Shown one piece after another: positions 48,007-59,588 of a stretch of DNA of 64,000 nucleotides. The stretch's first letter is position 1, and the number at the start of each line of letters is the position of its first letter. The position numbers and the translations under genes were made by a program. The stretch spans positions 116,510,754 to 116,574,753 of the forward strand of contig CP136061.1 of the NCBI GenBank assembly GCA_032622095.1, given 5' to 3'. The notes under the pieces are model-generated. The model was not told where the DNA came from and ran no database searches. It saw only the letters and a program-made list of their open reading frames with translations. Source of the DNA: Siphonodentalium dalli. Lineage: Eukaryota > Mollusca > Scaphopoda > Gadilida > Siphonodentaliidae.

Positions 48007-48206
48007 TATATGTTTTTGAATGTATTATACATATAACGGCTTTTCTTCGAATTGTTCAGATCGGCCAAACACACCAACAATGAAAACTTTAAATAAAATA
48101 ATGGTACGTTTTCTTAACAGCATCGCTTTGCCATACAAAACTCTTAGCAATTCAGCAGGACTCACCAACATCATAGAAAATTAGCAGGACCACTTAACCA
48201 GGGGTG

Positions 48207-49420
48207 TGTTAGAATTAATACTCAGTGAATTCAGGCATCTTTGCAGTACAGTTAGCTTGTGAGAAATCATAAATGTTTTTCAAAATAAGATAGCAGTCAC
48301 ATCTAAGTTACCATTAGTCCTTACTATGTGAGAAAAAACAAATAAAGGTGGAGACCAGGGACTTGAGACGGCCGGGGGGGGGGGGGTATATGGGTAACTG
48401 ACCGGACTGTTGGCCGGGGGGGGGGGGGTATCTGGGTATCTCACTCGACTGTCGAATTTAAACAGTTGGAAGTTTCATACCTGACATAAGTTTCAGACCA
48501 GATATAGCCTGAAGTGTTTCCGAGAGACCCCCTTTCCAATCTGTATTTAGTGTGATATTTATTGTCTTTATACCAAAAGTTTCATCATGTTCCTAATTTC
48601 GGTGTCACGCTTCAACTGAAATGGTCATCTTCATCCGCAATTTGGTCCGAGACCGTCGGCTCCTCGACTTTTTCTGGGTCACTAATAAGTCGGTGAGCAT
48701 TCCGTATCATCCGTCAGACATCAATCAGACATTTTCCAACCGTATAGGGCTTGTCATATTGGAAATTTCCAACATATGGAAGCTTGAGATAAGAGTTTAG
48801 TTGGTGCAAATAGAATTCCAAGTACATGGAAATCTTGGTCTGGTTCAAGGGGCGCATTTTGGAAATTCTAAGTTGAACACCCCCTCCCCCAACGGAGACC
48901 CTGAGTAGCTGCTGGTGATTTGGAAGGCACCAACACATCCATGCATGGCGTCGGTACTCTACGCCTCGTGCGTTGAAAATATATAGCGCTCGCCATTCCC
49001 TCACCCGAATGATTTGATATTGAGTATAAGTGTCGGTGTCGATTTTCTTATGTTTGTTTGAATCTTTTTTTCTCTTCCGTTTGCACTAATATACTCCTAA
49101 CTACCGACAATACACGATAATCTAACATGATACGCCGAACTATTACTTATGGAAGTGAGTTATTTTCATTGAGATTAAGTTCGCTTATACTGCCCCTATC
49201 GATCTGGTTCTCTTTACCAACGCTTGCTATTAATTTACTACGTCTACAGTTGTATTCTGAGGCAATTTTACAACAAATGCCAACGAAATACCAAGAAGCA
49301 CAGCTCTGCAAGCGAGGTTAGGAGGCAGACGTCTCTCTTCTATGTGGATAAAGGTATTTGCCAGGTTCAGTTACAAGTGTACATGACGTCTGTCTACAGA
49401 ATAATATAATGGCATAATTT
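48207..49420. other. No supported gene; G-run direct repeat
   Basis: At 48370-48430, GGCC followed by 12-13 G and TATCTGGGTA-type sequence occurs twice about 48 bp apart. Block GCAATTTGGTCCG (48640) matches 42165. A plus-strand ATG at 49127 (MIRRTITYGS) is followed by a GTGAGT, which could be a first exon, but nothing else supports it. Confidence 0.35.
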
Positions 49421-49421
49421 T

Positions 49422-49785
49422 AAGGGCGTTATATGGTTTATTATTACCACTTGAGAGGGCGTTCTCTCGTAGGTTAACACTGTTTTACCCGCACGATAAG
49501 ATTCCATAATTTTGAGGCCAAGTTGACCGGAAGCGGACGGCGGTCGTTAAGGAAGCTTTGTTTTCATTAACGCCCACCGCCCGCTTCCGGTTAAGTCATC
49601 GATCACGTGATCACACAAGGACTGAATGGTAATAATAATAATAACACGATTTTGTCGGGCGCCATGGTTTATTAACGGCCCTCCAGGAATGATTAACAGC
49701 CCTCGGGCCTATTATCGGCCCTCGACTGCGTCTCGGGCTGTTAATCATTCCTGTCGGGCCGTTAATACACCATAACGCCCTAAAA
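49422..49785. repeat. Nested foldbacks with AGGGCGTTAT ends
   Basis: The outer inverted pair is AAGGGCGTTATATGGTTTAT (49422) and ACACCATAACGCCCT (to about 49785). Inside lie two further foldbacks: 49525-49586 (ACCGGAAGCGGACGG and complement) and 49667-49774 (TTAACGGCCCTCCAGGAATG and complement). A half copy (ATTAACGGCTCGACAGGAAT) continues to about 49860. Confidence 0.7.
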
Positions 49786-49869
49786 AATATATCATGTTAT
49801 TGGTATATTAACGGCTCGACAGGAATGATTAACAACCCAATCGCATATAATCGGCCCGAGACTATAAGC

Positions 49870-50062
49870 TCCCATAGAGAGCATCGCATATACATGTATA
49901 TAAGAGAATACACTGCCTTACAGCATCAAGGTAAATATTGTTATGTCAATACGTTCTCTTATATATGCGAGGTTCCCCGTGGGAGACTCGCATATATACG
50001 AGAATGCATTGACAAAGGGTTATCGCAAAATTTTAGGAAGCGCCAGTCATGGAAGGGTTAAA
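49870..50062. mobile_element. Diverged TTAA hairpin MITE, left end lost
   Basis: Relative of 119-348: it shares CAAGGTAAATATTG, a hairpin at 49943-50019, and the right end CCAGTCATGGAAGGGTTAA. The left terminus is missing or replaced by the foldback at 49422-49860. Confidence 0.65.
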
Positions 50063-50133
50063 ATGTCAGTCGCTGTTAGCTACCTATTTAGTCACGTGAT
50101 TGACTCCATAGCCAGACGTTTTCATATATAGGG

Positions 50134-50310
50134 ATAAATAGACAGAACACAACGCGCATCTTAATCGAGAATCTTTTATCGAATGAGTTGCGGATGGCGC
50201 AAGGATATATTTCGCGAGAGCGTAGCTTGAGCGAAATTTTAGTTTGCGCCGTCCGCAACGAGTTCGATAAAGATTCGTTATTATGATGCAAGTTGTGTTC
50301 TGTATTTATT
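50134..50310. repeat. 177-bp foldback
   Basis: The arms pair ATAAATAGACAGAACACAAC and GTTGCGGATGGCGCAA with their complements, around GCGAGAGCGTAGCTTGAGCG. The right arm differs at a few positions. Confidence 0.8.
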
Positions 50311-50660
50311 CTACACCGTTCAGTCAGATAAGTTCAATCCATGAATGTCACATCCATTGTTACTATAGCCACCTTTATTGTGATTTAAGTCTGACAAAAA
50401 GCCAGTAATTATGGGGGGATCACCGGAAGCGGATGATCGACGTAATGTACGTCATCTTTCTTGTACGTCATCTTTCTTGGCGACAGCGTCGACAAGAATA
50501 GTTCCGTCTTGTATTCCACTAGAGATATACACACTAGGTATTCAATGGCTGGGATTCCGTTGAATACATGTGCCTCACGTCAATGGGTGTGGGATAAATG
50601 TGTTTATCGACATACAAGAGCGTCTGGCGATCACCATCAAACCTTAAAATAGTGTGCCTG

Positions 50661-50738
50661 TCATTTGCAGAATGAGGTCCCCAGAGAGTGAATTTAGTGG
50701 CGCTATCCAAAATTCACCCATGGGAACCCAATTCTGCT
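50661..50738. repeat. GAATGAGGTCCCC family hairpin (short)
   Basis: TTTGCAGAATGAGGTCCCCA pairs imperfectly with TGGGAACCCAATTCTGC. The loop is reduced compared with 51074-51167. Confidence 0.65.
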
Positions 50739-50859
50739 GAGGTCTCAACTACTATGGCAGACCTAAGGTCAGGTTGACGTTCCCCAATTTTAAGTTGGGG
50801 ATGTTCATCCATTAATCACCTCGATTAGGCATTTTATCTTCTGAATATTATGGGATATA

Positions 50860-51115
50860 GAAACTGAACAGACGGGCACAAATACAGGTGACGAACATAA
50901 ATTACATAATGTTAATTTTAGACTATAGATGCTTCCCAAAAGATCAGGCTCAAGCATAATGGGGTCCCCAGAGTGTGAATTTAGTGACGATAGCCCGAAC
51001 AGACGGGAACAAGTACGGGTAACGAACATAATGTTAATTTTAGACTATAGATACTTCCAGAAGATCAGGCTCAAGCAGAATGAGGTCCACAGAGGGTGAA
51101 TTTAGTGATGTTAGC
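50860..51115. repeat. Direct repeat of about 130 bp with half-hairpins
   Basis: GAACAGACGGGCACAAATAC...CATAATGTTAATTTTAGACT...AGATCAGGCTCAAGCA occurs twice (from about 50862 and about 50996). Each is followed by a GTCCCCAGAG or GTCCACAGAG half-arm of the hairpin family. Confidence 0.75.
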
Positions 51116-51167
51116 CCGCTGTGCGGGGTAGCGTCACTAAATTCACCCTCTATGGACCTCATTCTGC
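51074..51167. repeat. GAATGAGGTCC family hairpin (complete)
   Basis: The arms of about 40 bp (GCAGAATGAGGTCCACAGAG and complement) enclose GCCCGCTGTGCGGGGTAGC. Confidence 0.8.
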
Positions 51168-52600
51168 AAATGAGGACACACTATTTGAAAGCTTGATCAC
51201 CATCTGACGTTTGTAAACCGACGTAGCACTTGAAGCTTGAAGTTAGAAATTCTCGACCGTAAAGAACAAATATTGTGGACTTATACTTCAGTGAATGAAA
51301 GCGATAAGTTCGTATCCAAACACCATCTCCACTGAAAGAATGTAGCAATCAACTAGGATTATCGAAATTTCCAACCACACCCACTTTACCATTTCAGACA
51401 ACAAAATGTTTGAACTATGCATATATGTAAATATTTACTTCTTTTTTCGGGACGAATGTTTGGGAATTCAAATTACGGCAATGACTCCGCCATTAATGAA
51501 CAACAGCCACTGCATGTAATTCGTTTATATATACAATGGGGCTGTTTTTTTCTGACTATTTTTTTTATCAAATTTATGAAAATAACTTATTTTGGCATGA
51601 TTAATTCAGCGAAGTGTTTATCACCGCTTTATCCTGTCTATTGTGAGATACGGAACGGAAGAGGCACATGGAAGTTACAAGAATAAATGTTCACACACAA
51701 GCTTCTTCTTTATTATAGAGTGTACACGGCCATTATCCGAAACAGAATTTACGATATCGTTTATGTATTAATACTGTGTTGCCACACAACGCATTACTTA
51801 TCTTTTATGAAAGGAAAAGCCATAAACGTCAGATTTATTTCATCTTTCTGACAGTCAATGACAATGCAAGTCGAAAAGGTTTTCATCGAGAATGCAATAG
51901 TAGTGGTAATATAAATTTTAAATTTATGGATTTTGCGCAACGGTTGTTGGACAACATCCAGTTTGGCTTTCGTTTGGGAAATTTATAGTTGAATATACGA
52001 ATCATGCAAAGGGTGTGAATAGAATGTTTGAAATATTTTAAAGGCACGTGAGGCCTTAGTTGTCGAAAATATTCATATTTGTTCTAATCACCGTAAACAG
52101 AAAAACATTAAACCGCGTTCAGTTTCGTTCATATATACCATGACCATCACGTAAACAGCATGTTATCATAAATCCTACTATATTTTACCTAAGCAAGAGC
52201 CTGCTTGTGTTACAGAAGACAGCACAATGCTACTGGCTAATCACACACAAATGGCATAAACGCTCTTTATTAGTTCCATATCAGGAATTCACCAACAAAG
52301 AACGCTCTTTATGTTTACCATCATAATATAAACAAACACCAGAAAAGTAACTTTTTATGCTTTTGTTTACATAACAATGGTCAAACTTTTGACAATAACA
52401 TACTGTTTATGCGATATTTCTTATTTGTATACGGACAAAGTCTGTCTACATTTTGATGTTCTTTCTGTTTGTGGCGGTTTTTGACGGGTGGAAATATTTT
52501 CACAGGATACCCACCGCCAAGGCCAACCGTACCTTTAAGTGTTCGTTCTGAGTGCAATGAACGCGGTTTATTTTATTTGCTTTGTGGTTCACGCCTGATT
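51168..52600. other. No supported gene; dispersed repeat fragments
   Basis: I see no gene. AACGCTCTTTATT-type blocks at 52255-52310 match 44090-44140, and TTTATGCGATATTTCTTATT with TTCTTTCTGTTTGTG at 52405-52475 match 21285-21360. Confidence 0.4.
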
Positions 52601-52618
52601 ATAGCGTGAGTGTCATTT

Positions 52619-52711
52619 GCAGAATGAGCTCCCCGGAGGGTGAATTTAGTGATGCTATCCCGCATAGCGGGCTGGCATCACTAAATTCACCCTCTGGGGA
52701 CCTAATTCTGC
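52619..52711. repeat. GAATGAG family hairpin (complete)
   Basis: GCAGAATGAGCTCCCCGGAG pairs with its complement around CCCGCATAGCGGG. It is followed to 52960 by the same flank as at 5230-5460 and 28135-28400, including a half-hairpin near 52915-52950. Confidence 0.8.
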
Positions 52712-53117
52712 TTAGGCCTAATCTTCTCTGGTAAGTTTCTTTATTATCAAATTTCTATAGAAACTTTGTCACGTATATTCTATTTCTTTTATAGTTTAGT
52801 TTCTCTATATACAAAAATTGGCAGACGACACATTGAATAATCGAGGTTCCCAATATTCACCATTTGGGAACTTCAATCTGAGTCTATGTCTCCCATAGCA
52901 AATGAGGCCATGCAGAATGAAGTATCCAGAGGGTGAATTTGGTGATGATAGCCCGCTAAGCGGAAGTCTCAGTCTGTGTTAATTTGTTAAAGTCTTTGAA
53001 ATAACTATTATATATTGTCAAATCATAAGAAATAATGTTCCACATACACCTGAACCATTTCTATACTAAAGCATCATTGACAAGTAGTTATCCCATAGGA
53101 AATGTTCAAATAATAAT

Positions 53118-53386
53118 TTCAACCCTTTCTATACTAAAGCATCATTGATGAGTTGTTATCCCATAGGAATTGTTCAGATAATAAATTAACAAACGACCAT
53201 GTGTCGTTTGTTTAACTTAGTATCTAAAAATTCCCTTAATAAATAGGTCTTCTCCTTCTCCTGCACTTTTATTTATCTGTCGCCTGTTTTAACACATTGA
53301 CATCCCTCCGAATGTATAATAGACCATTCCGATGTACACTTTTTTTTAACTCACTAGGAGAATTCATTTAGTATAGAAAGGGTTAA
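53118..53386. mobile_element. TTAA-type MITE with CCCTTTCTATACTAAA ends
   Basis: The left end CCCTTTCTATACTAAAGC follows TTCA (a changed TTAA); the right end is TTTAGTATAGAAAGGGTTAA. A second, partial left end at about 53053-53115 shows a local duplication. An inner palindrome pairs ACGACCATGTGTCGTT. Confidence 0.7.
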
Positions 53387-53403
53387 TTTCGATATGATAT
53401 CAT

Positions 53404-53512
53404 TTGGAACACATGAGAACATTTGGCAAAAAGCAATTTCATTGGCAAACATTTGGCAAAAGTGTGTATAATATTTCATTGGCAAACATTTGGCAAAAGT
53501 TAATTTTGGGCC
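53404..53512. repeat. CATTTGGCAAAAG tandem repeat
   Basis: Three copies of CATTTGGCAAAAG, with ATTTCATTGGCAA between them, at intervals of about 30-46 bp. Confidence 0.8.
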
Positions 53513-54414
53513 AGTGCAGACCCTGGACTCAACTGACATAATTGTTATCAAATCATGCTATTTGCCTTTATTCGCTTTTGCTAATCACCAGTAGCACTTA
53601 TATCTTTGAAGCTTTTTGGAGTTCAGAAAACTGCATCGCGAACAGGTTGGTCATTCGCACATTATAACAATATCAAGATCAAACGCTGTGAAGAAAAAAC
53701 TACTTTCAACTGACTTACGACTTTGTATCGCAATTCTTTTAATTCAGCTAATATTGTTGTGCTGCAAAGAAACCGACTTATAATAAGTGCATATGTTTGA
53801 GAGTGTTCTGTGTATAATTGAAGCCAATTCTATATTTGTGTCTTCCGTGCGCAACACGCCAAGAAACATGCTGGGGCTAATTTCATAACGATACAATTGG
53901 AAGGAATGCGTATTAATTAGATCTCACTATCAAAGAAAAGGTGTTCAGTGTAAAAGTGGTTCAAAATGCAGACTTAATTGTATCTTTTCGAAAATTAAAT
54001 CATCTGCGTGTCTGGCACGTGTTTCTTGAGTCGTCTGGGTATGTGCGCAGACGATAAAAGAACACAGGCACCGGTTGGGGTATAATGGCGTTTTCCATCG
54101 TGTGGCACATTAACCATTTCTTTGCCAAATGGATTGTCCCACCAGTTATCAAAGTATATAGGCTATATTGCTGTGGTCAATTATCCACCTGGGATGTTCA
54201 TGCATGATATATAAGCAGATGACTGACGGTTACACGTGTGTAAATATGGCTCGGAGTGACTATAGGAGAGAATAAAATAGAAACTGGGCCCTGATTGGTC
54301 AATAGTCTTGTGTGTTTTTAGCATAAACAAAATACACCACACCTCTTCGCTTCAAACATCCATATAGGTAAAATAGTCATTGGCGCAGGAATTAACCCTT
54401 TGTATAGTGAAGTT
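53513..54414. other. No supported gene
   Basis: I see nothing assignable in this stretch. Confidence 0.4.
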
Positions 54415-54660
54415 TGAATTTTGTAGTATGGTCTGAACAATCACATTTTTTTAGTGCGGTTCTGACACTAGTCACGAAAAACAATATTTAAAGGCGAATT
54501 CCCTGACTGTCGGACATGATTTTTTGCATAAATAGTTATGGGAAATGGCAATCTTTCAGATTTAAAGAAAATTCTGGACCTGGACTTTATATTGTATAAA
54601 GTATACACTAAAACGTTTGCACTGAGGCCTATATATGGAAAACATTTACATCAGTGTAAC
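54415..54660. mobile_element. Diverged, shortened relative of the 453-bp MITE
   Basis: TTTTTTTAGTGCGG, CTAGTCACGAAAAAC, ATTCCCTG, GAGGCCTATAT and ACATTTACATCAGTGTAAC appear in the same order as in 8700-8917. The left half is missing or unrecognisable. It shows the family was present long before the recent 8-11 kb amplification. Confidence 0.6.
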
Positions 54661-55142
54661 ATGACAGATGATGTGGTAAAATGGCCGATTTACATATATC
54701 TAGAGCGCATGGTGGGAAAATAAAACAAAGGATGCATGGACAATCTACCACCACACGTTTGAATTCGGTTGCACCTGAGAACATAAAACTAAATATCACC
54801 AGGTGTCACATTGGATTTCATTAGTCGAGAGTTTTGAAGTTAATGTGTAACATATCCGCATATTTATGCATTGAAGGCCGCCTTGGGCAATCGAATCGAT
54901 GCAAATGACACAGGTGTGTCAGAATAGAATATTCGCCCAACAGGTGTAAAGCCCGATGGGAGAATGACGGATGGTTAGTCTGTCTGCGCATGTGTAGTAT
55001 GGAGTCACACGTACTGATCATACATGTTCTCAGACTCAGGCCTTGATCCCACACACGCATACACTCGTTTAGCTGCCCGGTTGTATCGAGTTCTGGTTAA
55101 ATAAATCGATGACCGATAAATCGTTCGGCTGTCACAACATTC

Positions 55143-56597
55143 GAACCCGAATTCGAAATTGACCTGTATTTTGGGTTAGTAAACCCACATACCAAATTTT
55201 ATTTCACAAGTTATCATCTGGAAACGAAAAAGGACAGACGGACGGACCAATAACAAAATACATACGGTTTTTTTTCTTCAAAACTGGAGTATAAAAATGG
55301 ACAGCACTATACTCGGCTTACATCCATTTGAAACGATCTGGCATTGTAGCAATACGCGATTTATACATCAGATCAGAGAAACGATCTGGCATTGTAGCAA
55401 TACGAGATTTATATATCATATCAGATGGTCAGATATTTTTTTTACAGACGACAACAATAGTTTAATGTACTGTGAACACAAGAGAGAAAGTGTTGTCCCG
55501 GTTCAAATCCATACAGCGCCCTCTACGCTTTCGCTGCGATATATCACTGCCACAATGAGTGTACTTTGCAGACGATAAATCTATTTTTACATATCGTCGC
55601 GGAACTGTATTTACTACTATTTAGTCACCTATTATCTTGTTTTGACCACCAAATTTTTTTTAAAGTTTGCAATAATGGTAATTCTTTCGGTATTGATAAG
55701 AACAATATGAACTGAGCCAGACATAGACAATTTTAATCCTAAAACATAAGAACTAAAAACACGTAAGAATTCCTTACCAATTAATGTCATTATGGCAGTG
55801 GTATCTCAGCGGAGCGATGGGAGATAACTCTGCCTGGAGTTTGGCCCCGGTTGTATCAAGTTCTGGTTAATACACAGACTCGACAGCTATGCAGTACTGT
55901 GCCTGGAGTATTGGTGAGACTAGTATAACCACCAGCAAGTGTCGCTAAAAAATAATTTCTGCATTGAATGCATGCAGTAGGACAGTATGACAGACACTGT
56001 TTAAGGGCTATTTTTAGCAATGTGACGAATCTACCACTGTAAATGCATTGCAACAATGACCTAATAGGATACATGGCTTTCCTGATGATGGTGTGATTGG
56101 GTGAGACTGACGTAATTATGCTGGTGGTAATAGATATCACCCCAAATACTCCAGACTCAGTACTGCATAGCTGTCGAATCTGTGTTTTAACCAGAACTGG
56201 ATTGTATCATGGACAACACTTTCTTACTTGTGTTCACAGTAGATTAAACTATTGTTATATCAGCGACTTTCTCATTGAATCGTTGGTAAAAACTATCTGA
56301 CCATCTGATCTGATAGATAAATCTCGTATTGCTACAATGCCAGATCGTTTCTCTGATCTGATATATAAATCGCGTATTGCTACAATGCCAGATCGTTTCA
56401 AATGGATGTAAGCCGAGTATATTGCTATCCATTTTTATAGTTCAGTTTTGAAGAAAAAAACCTGCACGTATTATGCTATTGGTCCGCCCGTCTGTCCGTT
56501 CGCTTTTTTCGTTTCCTGATTATAAATTTAGTAAGTGAAATAAAATTTGGTATGTGGTTTACTCACCCAAAATACAGGTCAAGTTCGAATTCGGGTT
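55143..56597. repeat. 1.45-kb inverted repeat, arms about 360-390 bp
   Basis: The left arm 55143-55502 (GAACCCGAATTCGAA, GATCTGGCATTGTAGCAATA twice, GTGTTGTCC) is inverted at 56208-56597. A second inverted pair lies inside (about 55850-55935 with 56098-56207: CAGCTATGCAGTACTG and complement). The right arm is followed by another copy of the AAATTTGGCATGTG...CAGGTCAAGTTCGAAT block (56690-56760). Confidence 0.8.
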
Positions 56598-56760
56598 CCA
56601 CCGCAAATTTTCACCAGAGTTACGGCCCTTTTTATTGGAATTTGCACTAAATTTTCGTTTCCGGATGATAACTTTAGTAAGTCTGAACTGAATAGAATGA
56701 AATTTGGCATGTGAATTTACTGGCCCAAAATACAGGTCAAGTTCGAATTTGGGTGCCACC

Positions 56761-57652
56761 CGCCAATTTTAACCAGAGTTATTGCATACTTGTCTACTTA
56801 GAATTTGCCGATTAGTTTGATTTCCGGATGATAGCTTTAGTTGTATCATCTGTTGGTTTTCAAATTTGGCATATTGTTACTCGTTATGGCCCTTTGTTGA
56901 AATTACCACGGGCGTATTTTTCACGCCCTAGAGATGCTCTTGAAAGAAGTTTTCAAGGGTCCCGATCGATGTTCGTGGAGTCGAATCGCTAATCTTTTCC
57001 TCAAATCTGACGTCGCCCACACTTGCTTATATACACGTAGTATCGAATGTTTACCGCGCAGTTATGTTCATACCAAAAGTTTGTTTGCGATACACCGACG
57101 GATGCATTGACGGACGCACTTAAGACTATCGTCTGTTTTGATACTGAAAACACAATTGAAACTCGCAAAACTATCAAGAAAGAAGTCTGTCTAGTGAGAC
57201 TATAGTAGTGTAATCAGGAGAGCTGAATGCAATCGATGGAAAGGATCATAACGAAATACGCACTCTCTTAAAAGTATTGAGCATAAACACTAAATAAGAA
57301 ATTGGGCCAAAATTCAAACAGCAATGTATAACCCTTCAATCATCAATGTATAAATATTATTATATTACTATATCACCAATAAGTCCACCGCTATCACTAA
57401 TATACTTCAAATATGGTCATTTTCCAGAATTCTCAGAAATCACATACCGTTGCTATGGTAACATCATTTTTGAGACAACTAAGCGACAAGAATCTTGTCA
57501 AAATTGGTTTCCAAAGCATCCAGTATATGGGCATTAAGAAAAAATATGTTGCCAAAAATCCCCACAAAATTTTACGAAACCAATTGTTTTTTTTACAAAT
57601 GACAGGCTACTAATTAGGGAATGTACTGACCAAGCGCATAAAATAAAAAAAC
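56761..57652. other. No supported gene
   Basis: I see nothing assignable here except a possible continuation of the dispersed TTTCCGGATGATA repeat to about 56850. Confidence 0.4.
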
Positions 57653-57912
57653 ATTCATTACCCTGCAGGGAGCCCCCCACATATATAAAAGCATATAGAA
57701 GAGTGTCGTCTGCTCACGTTTGTCTGGGGCTCTGTATGGGTGAAATTAAAAAATTGTTAAAGAATACAAGAACAAATTATTAAAATTGTTAGGCCAATGC
57801 ATTCTCTTATATGTGCGAGGCGACCTATGGTCGACTCGTATATATAAGAGAATACATTGGCACAGGGTAAAAAAATCCCGACTTCCGACTGGATTTGATA
57901 TGGCGGGTCACA
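57653..57912. mobile_element. TA-flanked hairpin MITE, left half missing
   Basis: Begins within the element (CATTACCCTGCAGGGAGCC) and continues through one hairpin (57789-57868) to the end GGCGGGTCACA followed by TA. The other hairpin and terminus are absent. Confidence 0.8.
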
Positions 57913-58206
57913 TATATGCAAACCTATTTACCGCGGTAATGTGCTTTCATTGTGGCCCGTGCCATTTAGCGGACTAACGCGTATATATAAGATCACTATG
58001 CGCTTAATTGACTATGGACTTAATTCAGAATCATATAAGTCCGATATGAACCTATGTGAATATTTAGGTTAAATATGAACCTATTTTCATTTATCATGGC
58101 CATACAATAGTTCTGTTTCTGTTTATAATTCAAAATGTTTATTTCATTCTTTGAATCATTCAATACTCGTTGTGCGCCTTGTATGTATACCCTAGTGTGG
58201 AGGAAA

Positions 58207-59007
58207 ATATTGGCAGCTGTCCTGTATGTATCTACACTATAATCCCTTCTCTGGTCACCATGAACTATTGGCAGCTGTCCTGTATGTATCTGCACTATAA
58301 TCCATTCTCTGGTCATCATGAAATATTGGCAGCTGTCCTGTATGTATCTGCACTATAATCCCTTCTCTGGTCATCATGAAATATTGGCAGCTGTCCTGTA
58401 TGTATCTTCACTATAATCCATTCTCTGGTCATCATGAAATATTGGCAGCTGTCCTGTATCTATCTTCACTATAATCCATTATCTGGTCATCATGAAATAT
58501 TGACAGCTGTCCTGTATGTATCTACACTATAATCCCTTCTCTTGTCATCATGAAATATTGGCAGCTGTCCTGTATGTATCTACACTATAATCCCTTCTCT
58601 TGTCATGAAATATTGGCAGCTGTCCTGTATGTATCTGCACTATAATCCCGTCACTTGTCATCATGAAATGTTGGCAGCTGTCCTGTATGTATCTACACTA
58701 TAATCCCTTCTCTTGTCATGAAATATTGGCAGCTGTCCTGTATGTATCTACACTATAATCCCTTCTCTTGTCATGAAATATTGGCAGCTGTCCTGTATGT
58801 ATCTACACTATAATCCCTTCTCTGGTCATCATGAAATATTGGCAGCTATCCTGTATGTATCTACACTATAATCCCTTCTCTTGTCATGAAATATTGGCAG
58901 CTGTCCTGTATGTATCTACACTATAATCCCTTCTCTGGTCATCATGAAATATTGGCAGCTGTCCTGTATGTATCCACACTATAATCCCTTCTCTGGTCAT
59001 CATGAAT
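58207..59007. repeat. 58-bp minisatellite
   Basis: About 14 units of GCAGCTGTCCTGTATGTATC...CACTATAATCCCTTCTC...GTCATCATGAAATATTG. Several units lack CAT (55 bp). Substitutions such as TACACT, TGCACT and TTCACT define unit types. Confidence 0.9.
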
Positions 59008-59370
59008 ATATTTAATACATTTCTTCAATTCATTTCTATTCAATTAATTTCTCGGATCATCAAATGTAGATATTACAGAGCGAAACGTGATTATATACGA
59101 ATTAAATAAGACAGTGTATACCTTAAGTTATTTGACTGTTCGCACTCAATCATAATTTCCCAAGCAATCTGTCAAATTAAGGACACTAATATTCAGTCAA
59201 TTGACTAAAGGACTGGACAATTTAGGCATTTCACAAAATGACAGACGACCACAGTCATTTGTTCAAATGACCATAGAAGATTTAGTCATATGGCCAAATG
59301 ACTGGTTTGACAGATTTACTATAACATACATAACTAAGGGGCTTACATTGCAACATTTGATGTGTAGTCA

Positions 59371-59515
59371 TGGCTTGTTGCCATTAGTCGGAAAGCTCTC
59401 AGTGAGAGCTTTCCGATGAATGGCAACAAGCCATATTTCCGACTAAATCCTGAAAAGTTACCCATAATTCTGCTGTGGTTAAGAAGTCGATTATTTAGGG
59501 CATTATTGTACTACA
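59371..59515. repeat. Foldback, second member of the 21461-21687 family
   Basis: TGGCTTGTTGCCATT...GGAAAGCTCTCAGTGAGAGC is inverted, then the right arm continues through CGACTAAATCCTGAAAAGTT to GGGCATTATTGTA. The left arm is truncated. Confidence 0.75.
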
Positions 59516-59540
59516 TAATGAAGCTATATAGGAATAAACA

Positions 59541-59541
59541 A

Positions 59542-59584
<43 letters not shown>
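59541..59584. repeat. (TA)n microsatellite
   Basis: A TA run immediately left of the Helitron-like element. TA sequence resumes right after the element's 3' end. Confidence 0.85.

Positions 59585-59588
<4 letters not shown>

Larger units (their letters stand above)
46299..48206. mobile_element. 1.9-kb inverted-repeat element with expanded minisatellite
   Basis: The left end CACCCCTGGTTAAGGGGTCC and right end GGACCACTTAACCAGGGGTG are inverted, as are the inner CAAAGCGATCCCG-side and CAGCATCGCTTTG-side blocks. The left arm has grown into a minisatellite of about 1 kb (46310-47295). A TA-flanked MITE (47546-48006) is nested inside. The short relative is at 35309-35730. Confidence 0.75.

Noticed and set aside
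47781-48080. Recurrent frames containing PCANAFSYICESTIGRLAY or CILLYMRGDLWSTRIYKRMH
   Set aside because: These occur wherever the recurrent hairpin occurs, on both strands, and are translations of the hairpin arms.
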